Of a stretch of DNA of 8,027 nucleotides, positions 6,564-8,027 are shown in pieces. The position numbers were made by a program, and so were the translations under genes. The notes beneath the pieces were generated by a model. That model saw only the letters and a list, made by a program, of their open reading frames with translations, had not been told where the DNA came from and made no database searches. This stretch comes from Peptococcaceae bacterium (GTDB lineage: Bacteria; Bacillota; Peptococcia; Peptococcales; Peptococcaceae). Each line of letters begins with the position of its first letter. Position 1 is the first letter of the stretch. The stretch covers positions 1 through 8,027 of the forward strand of contig CAAEKP010000008.1 of NCBI GenBank assembly GCA_900756555.1, in the 5' to 3' direction.

Positions 6564-7236
6564 GTTTCGTACCCTCCAGATGTTTTAATTTTTCTTCTAA
6601 ATTCATAATGCGTTCCCGCATACATTCCAGTGTATCTTCCACCGGGTCCGGCAGTTTATCGTGGTCTAAGTCTGCCTGATGCTTCGCCTTCAGCTCTGCA
6701 TCATGCTTCATACTCTGGCCATCCTTGGCCACAATACGCCCCGGAATGCCTACTACTGTGCAGTTGTCCGGCACTGGCTTCAGCACCACAGAGCCTGCCC
6801 CTATCTTTACATTATTGCCAACACGGAAGGAGCCTAATACTTTCGCCCCCGCGCCCACAACCACATCGTTGCCGATGGTTGGGTGCCGTTTGCCACTTTC
6901 CTTCCCGGTACCACCCAGCGTTACACCCTGATACAGCGTTACATCGTTGCCAATCTCTGCCGTTTCCCCAATTACCACGCCAGCGCCGTGGTCGATAAAC
7001 AGCCGCCGTCCCAGTTTAGCACCGGGATGGATTTCCACCTGAGTCAGCAGACGTGCTATCTGAGAAATAAACCGCGCTAAGGCATAATGCTTTCTCTGAT
7101 ACAGCTTGTGGGTGATGCCCCGCTGAATCCAGATGGCATGCAGCCCCGGATAGTTCAGCATAACTTCCATCTTCGTTTTGGCAGCCGGGTCACGTTCAAA
7201 TACGACCTGGATATCCTCTTTCATTTGCTCAAACAT
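6556..7236 (-). CDS. cysE: Serine O-acetyltransferase (EC 2.3.1.30)
   Basis: This enzyme makes O-acetyl-L-serine from L-serine and acetyl-CoA, the first step of cysteine synthesis. The 226-aa protein has the short helical N-terminus of Bacillus-type CysE (about 1-65) and then a left-handed beta-helix of hexapeptide repeats (about 68-168). The signature runs include EIHPGAKLGRRLFIDHGAG (68-86), with the catalytic His83 of IDHG, then VVIGETAEIG, LYQGVTLGGTGKESGKRHPTIG and GAGSVVLKPVP, ending in VVGIPGRIV (161-169). Glu68 at the position of the E. coli Asp143 is normal for Gram-positive homologues. A C-terminal tail (about 170-226) ends in a probable coiled coil (MRERIMNLEEKLKHLEG). The start ATG at 7236 has AAGGAGG 6 nt upstream. 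The gene lies 47 nt after the unknown gene and overlaps cysS by 8 nt. Confidence 0.96.
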   Translation of the reverse strand: MFEQMKEDIQVVFERDPAAKTKMEVMLNYPGLHAIWIQRGITHKLYQRKHYALARFISQIARLLTQVEIHPGAKLGRRLFIDHGAGVVIGETAEIGNDVTLYQGVTLGGTGKESGKRHPTIGNDVVVGAGAKVLGSFRVGNNVKIGAGSVVLKPVPDNCTVVGIPGRIVAKDGQSMKHDAELKAKHQADLDHDKLPDPVEDTLECMRERIMNLEEKLKHLEGTKHE

Positions 7237-7283
7237 AAGCAGCCTCCTTTATAGTATGTTCCATGTATTGCTTCATTCCAATG

Positions 7284-7775
7284 TTATTCATCGTTGATTT
7301 GTGTTTCCGGCAGGAAGAATAAGCCTTCCACAATTTTTACAAACAGTTCACTGTCCTTCCCTTGTTTCAGTTTGAAAGGTTTCTCATTCCAGACAACAAA
7401 GTTCTCGCCATAAATCAATTCCAGTGTCTCTCTACTTTTCAAGTGATAACGAATTTCAATCTGAGGCTCAGCAGACACATCTACGGAGCGCAGTGAGTAA
7501 TGTGGCAGATTGGCCACATTGCGTGCATTTTCAATATCCTCTGGTTCTGTCAGCATTTTGGTAATTGGCTCTTTATCGGATAAAACATAATCTGTTATTT
7601 CAACGGAAGCAATTTTTCCCGCATCCGGCAATCCCTTCAACGGCAAACCCACCATAAAATAATTGACCACCGCTACAGCCAGTAAGCAAATACAAAATGT
7701 CCAAAAATATTGCAGTTTATTTTTCTTTGGTGCAGCAGTTTCGTTTTGTTTTTTCTGTTCTTTTTTCTTTGCCAA
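7284..7775 (-). CDS. Unknown small membrane-anchored protein, first gene of the Cys T-box operon
   Basis: This 163-aa protein is not recognised. It begins with TTG (7775-7773), set by AAGGAG 9 nt upstream and by stops immediately upstream. The N-terminus is very basic and polar (MAKKKEQKKQNETAAPKKNK), followed by one hydrophobic helix at about 23-43 (FWTFCICLLAVAVVNYFMVG), then about 115 residues of mixed alpha/beta character. The basic N-terminus predicts an inside N-terminus and an extracytoplasmic C-terminal domain. That domain alternates short beta segments (KIASVEITDY, AEPQIEIRYHL, LELIYGENFVVWN) with charged turns and ends with FVKIVEGLFFLPETQ, like small Gram-positive 'domain of unknown function' proteins. 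The only Cys is in the helix. It is the gene nearest the T-box terminator and lies 47 nt before cysE, so it is cysteine-regulated by position. A role in sulfur supply is inference only. Confidence 0.8.
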   Translation of the reverse strand: MAKKKEQKKQNETAAPKKNKLQYFWTFCICLLAVAVVNYFMVGLPLKGLPDAGKIASVEITDYVLSDKEPITKMLTEPEDIENARNVANLPHYSLRSVDVSAEPQIEIRYHLKSRETLELIYGENFVVWNEKPFKLKQGKDSELFVKIVEGLFFLPETQINDE

Positions 7776-7784
7776 GATTATCAG

Positions 7785-7790
7785 CTCCTT
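7785..7790 (-). promoter_or_regulatory. Shine-Dalgarno AAGGAG that sets a TTG start
   Basis: The complement of CTCCTT reads AAGGAG, 9 nt before TTG 7775-7773. TGA and TAA stops lie between the site and the start codon, and no ATG precedes the basic N-terminus, so TTG is the only reasonable start. Confidence 0.7.
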
Positions 7791-7796
7791 TGCAGC

Positions 7797-7850
7797 GAAA
7801 ATAAAAAGCGGCTGAACGCTCTATCTCATCGTATAGAGGCGTTCAACCGC
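7797..7850 (-). terminator. Intrinsic terminator of the T-box leader
   Basis: On the minus strand GCGGTTGAACGCCTCTAT (7850-7833) pairs with ATAGAGCGTTCAGCCGC (7824-7808) with one bulged C and one G-T pair, leaving an 8-nt loop. It is followed by TTTTTATTTT (7807-7798). The 5' arm shares GCGG with the T-box sequence, so pairing of the T-box in the antiterminator excludes this stem. Confidence 0.93.
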
Positions 7851-8027
7851 GGTTCCACTCTAATTCCATCACAGCGACACTTTAATCGCCGGATTTTCTT
7901 TTTCAGCCGATAACGGGGCCAAACGGAATCATCTACTAGGCAATGAAACAACACGCTGTTCGATATTCAACTCCCGGGCGCACTTCTTTTTGTTTTCCGT
8001 CAGGTTTGCTCCCAGCCAATGACAAAC
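7801..8027 (-). promoter_or_regulatory. Cysteine-specific T-box riboswitch leader (5' end cut by the window edge)
   Basis: The leader RNA binds tRNA-Cys and lets transcription proceed only when the tRNA is uncharged. On the minus strand the T-box sequence AGAGTGGAACCGCGG (7861-7847) differs by one base from the AGGGTGGNACCGCG consensus. Upstream are a stem III candidate, CGGCGA (7891-7886) with TCGCTG (7877-7872), and the conserved linker CCGTTATCGG (7916-7907). A GAAG-TGC-G context places the specifier codon TGC (Cys) at 7982-7980, and the apical stem I motif GGCTGGGAGCAAACC lies near 8016-8002. The 5' strand of stem I and the promoter are outside the window. The genes that follow (unknown, cysE, cysS) agree with cysteine specificity. 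A second TGC at 7942-7940 is less well placed. Confidence 0.92.

Overview
The window looks like a piece of a low- to mid-GC Bacillota (Firmicutes) chromosome. The evidence is a cysteine-specific T-box leader, a T-box-controlled cysE-cysS pair, strong AGGAGG-type Shine-Dalgarno sites and three apparent TTG start codons. A Negativicutes member (Acidaminococcaceae/Phascolarctobacterium-like) would fit, but that is an impression and not shown by the sequence.

Layout. (1) Bases 1-383, minus strand: the 5' part of an unrecognised gene that runs off the left edge and whose reading frame is doubtful in its last third. (2) Bases 384-1084: an AT-rich intergenic region of about 700 bp. It holds the extended -10 promoter of the left gene, two groups of CTAAC/GTTAG repeats in inverted orientation about 240 bp apart, a near-consensus sigma-A promoter (TTGACA-17-TATCAT) and a perfect 7+7 dyad at the predicted transcription start. 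(3) Bases 1085-4989, plus strand: a tightly packed three-gene operon encoding a LolD/MacB-type ABC ATPase, a secreted multi-domain beta-sandwich protein with one C-terminal membrane anchor, and a MacB/FtsX-type permease. It ends at a long hairpin terminator that also serves the convergent operon. (4) Bases 7801-5142, minus strand: a Cys T-box leader, an unknown small membrane-anchored protein, serine acetyltransferase (cysE) and cysteinyl-tRNA synthetase (cysS).

How the genes work together. The plus-strand operon probably makes one membrane machine: ATPase, four-helix permease with an extracytoplasmic domain, and a large extracytoplasmic partner anchored from its C-terminus. It resembles MacB-type mechanotransmission ABC systems, but the partner is a CARDB/COG1361-like protein and not a MacA-type adaptor. 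Its substrate is unknown, and it is the best candidate here for a poorly described system. The minus-strand operon senses uncharged tRNA-Cys and raises both cysteine precursor synthesis (O-acetylserine) and tRNA-Cys charging. The unknown first gene is under the same cysteine control.
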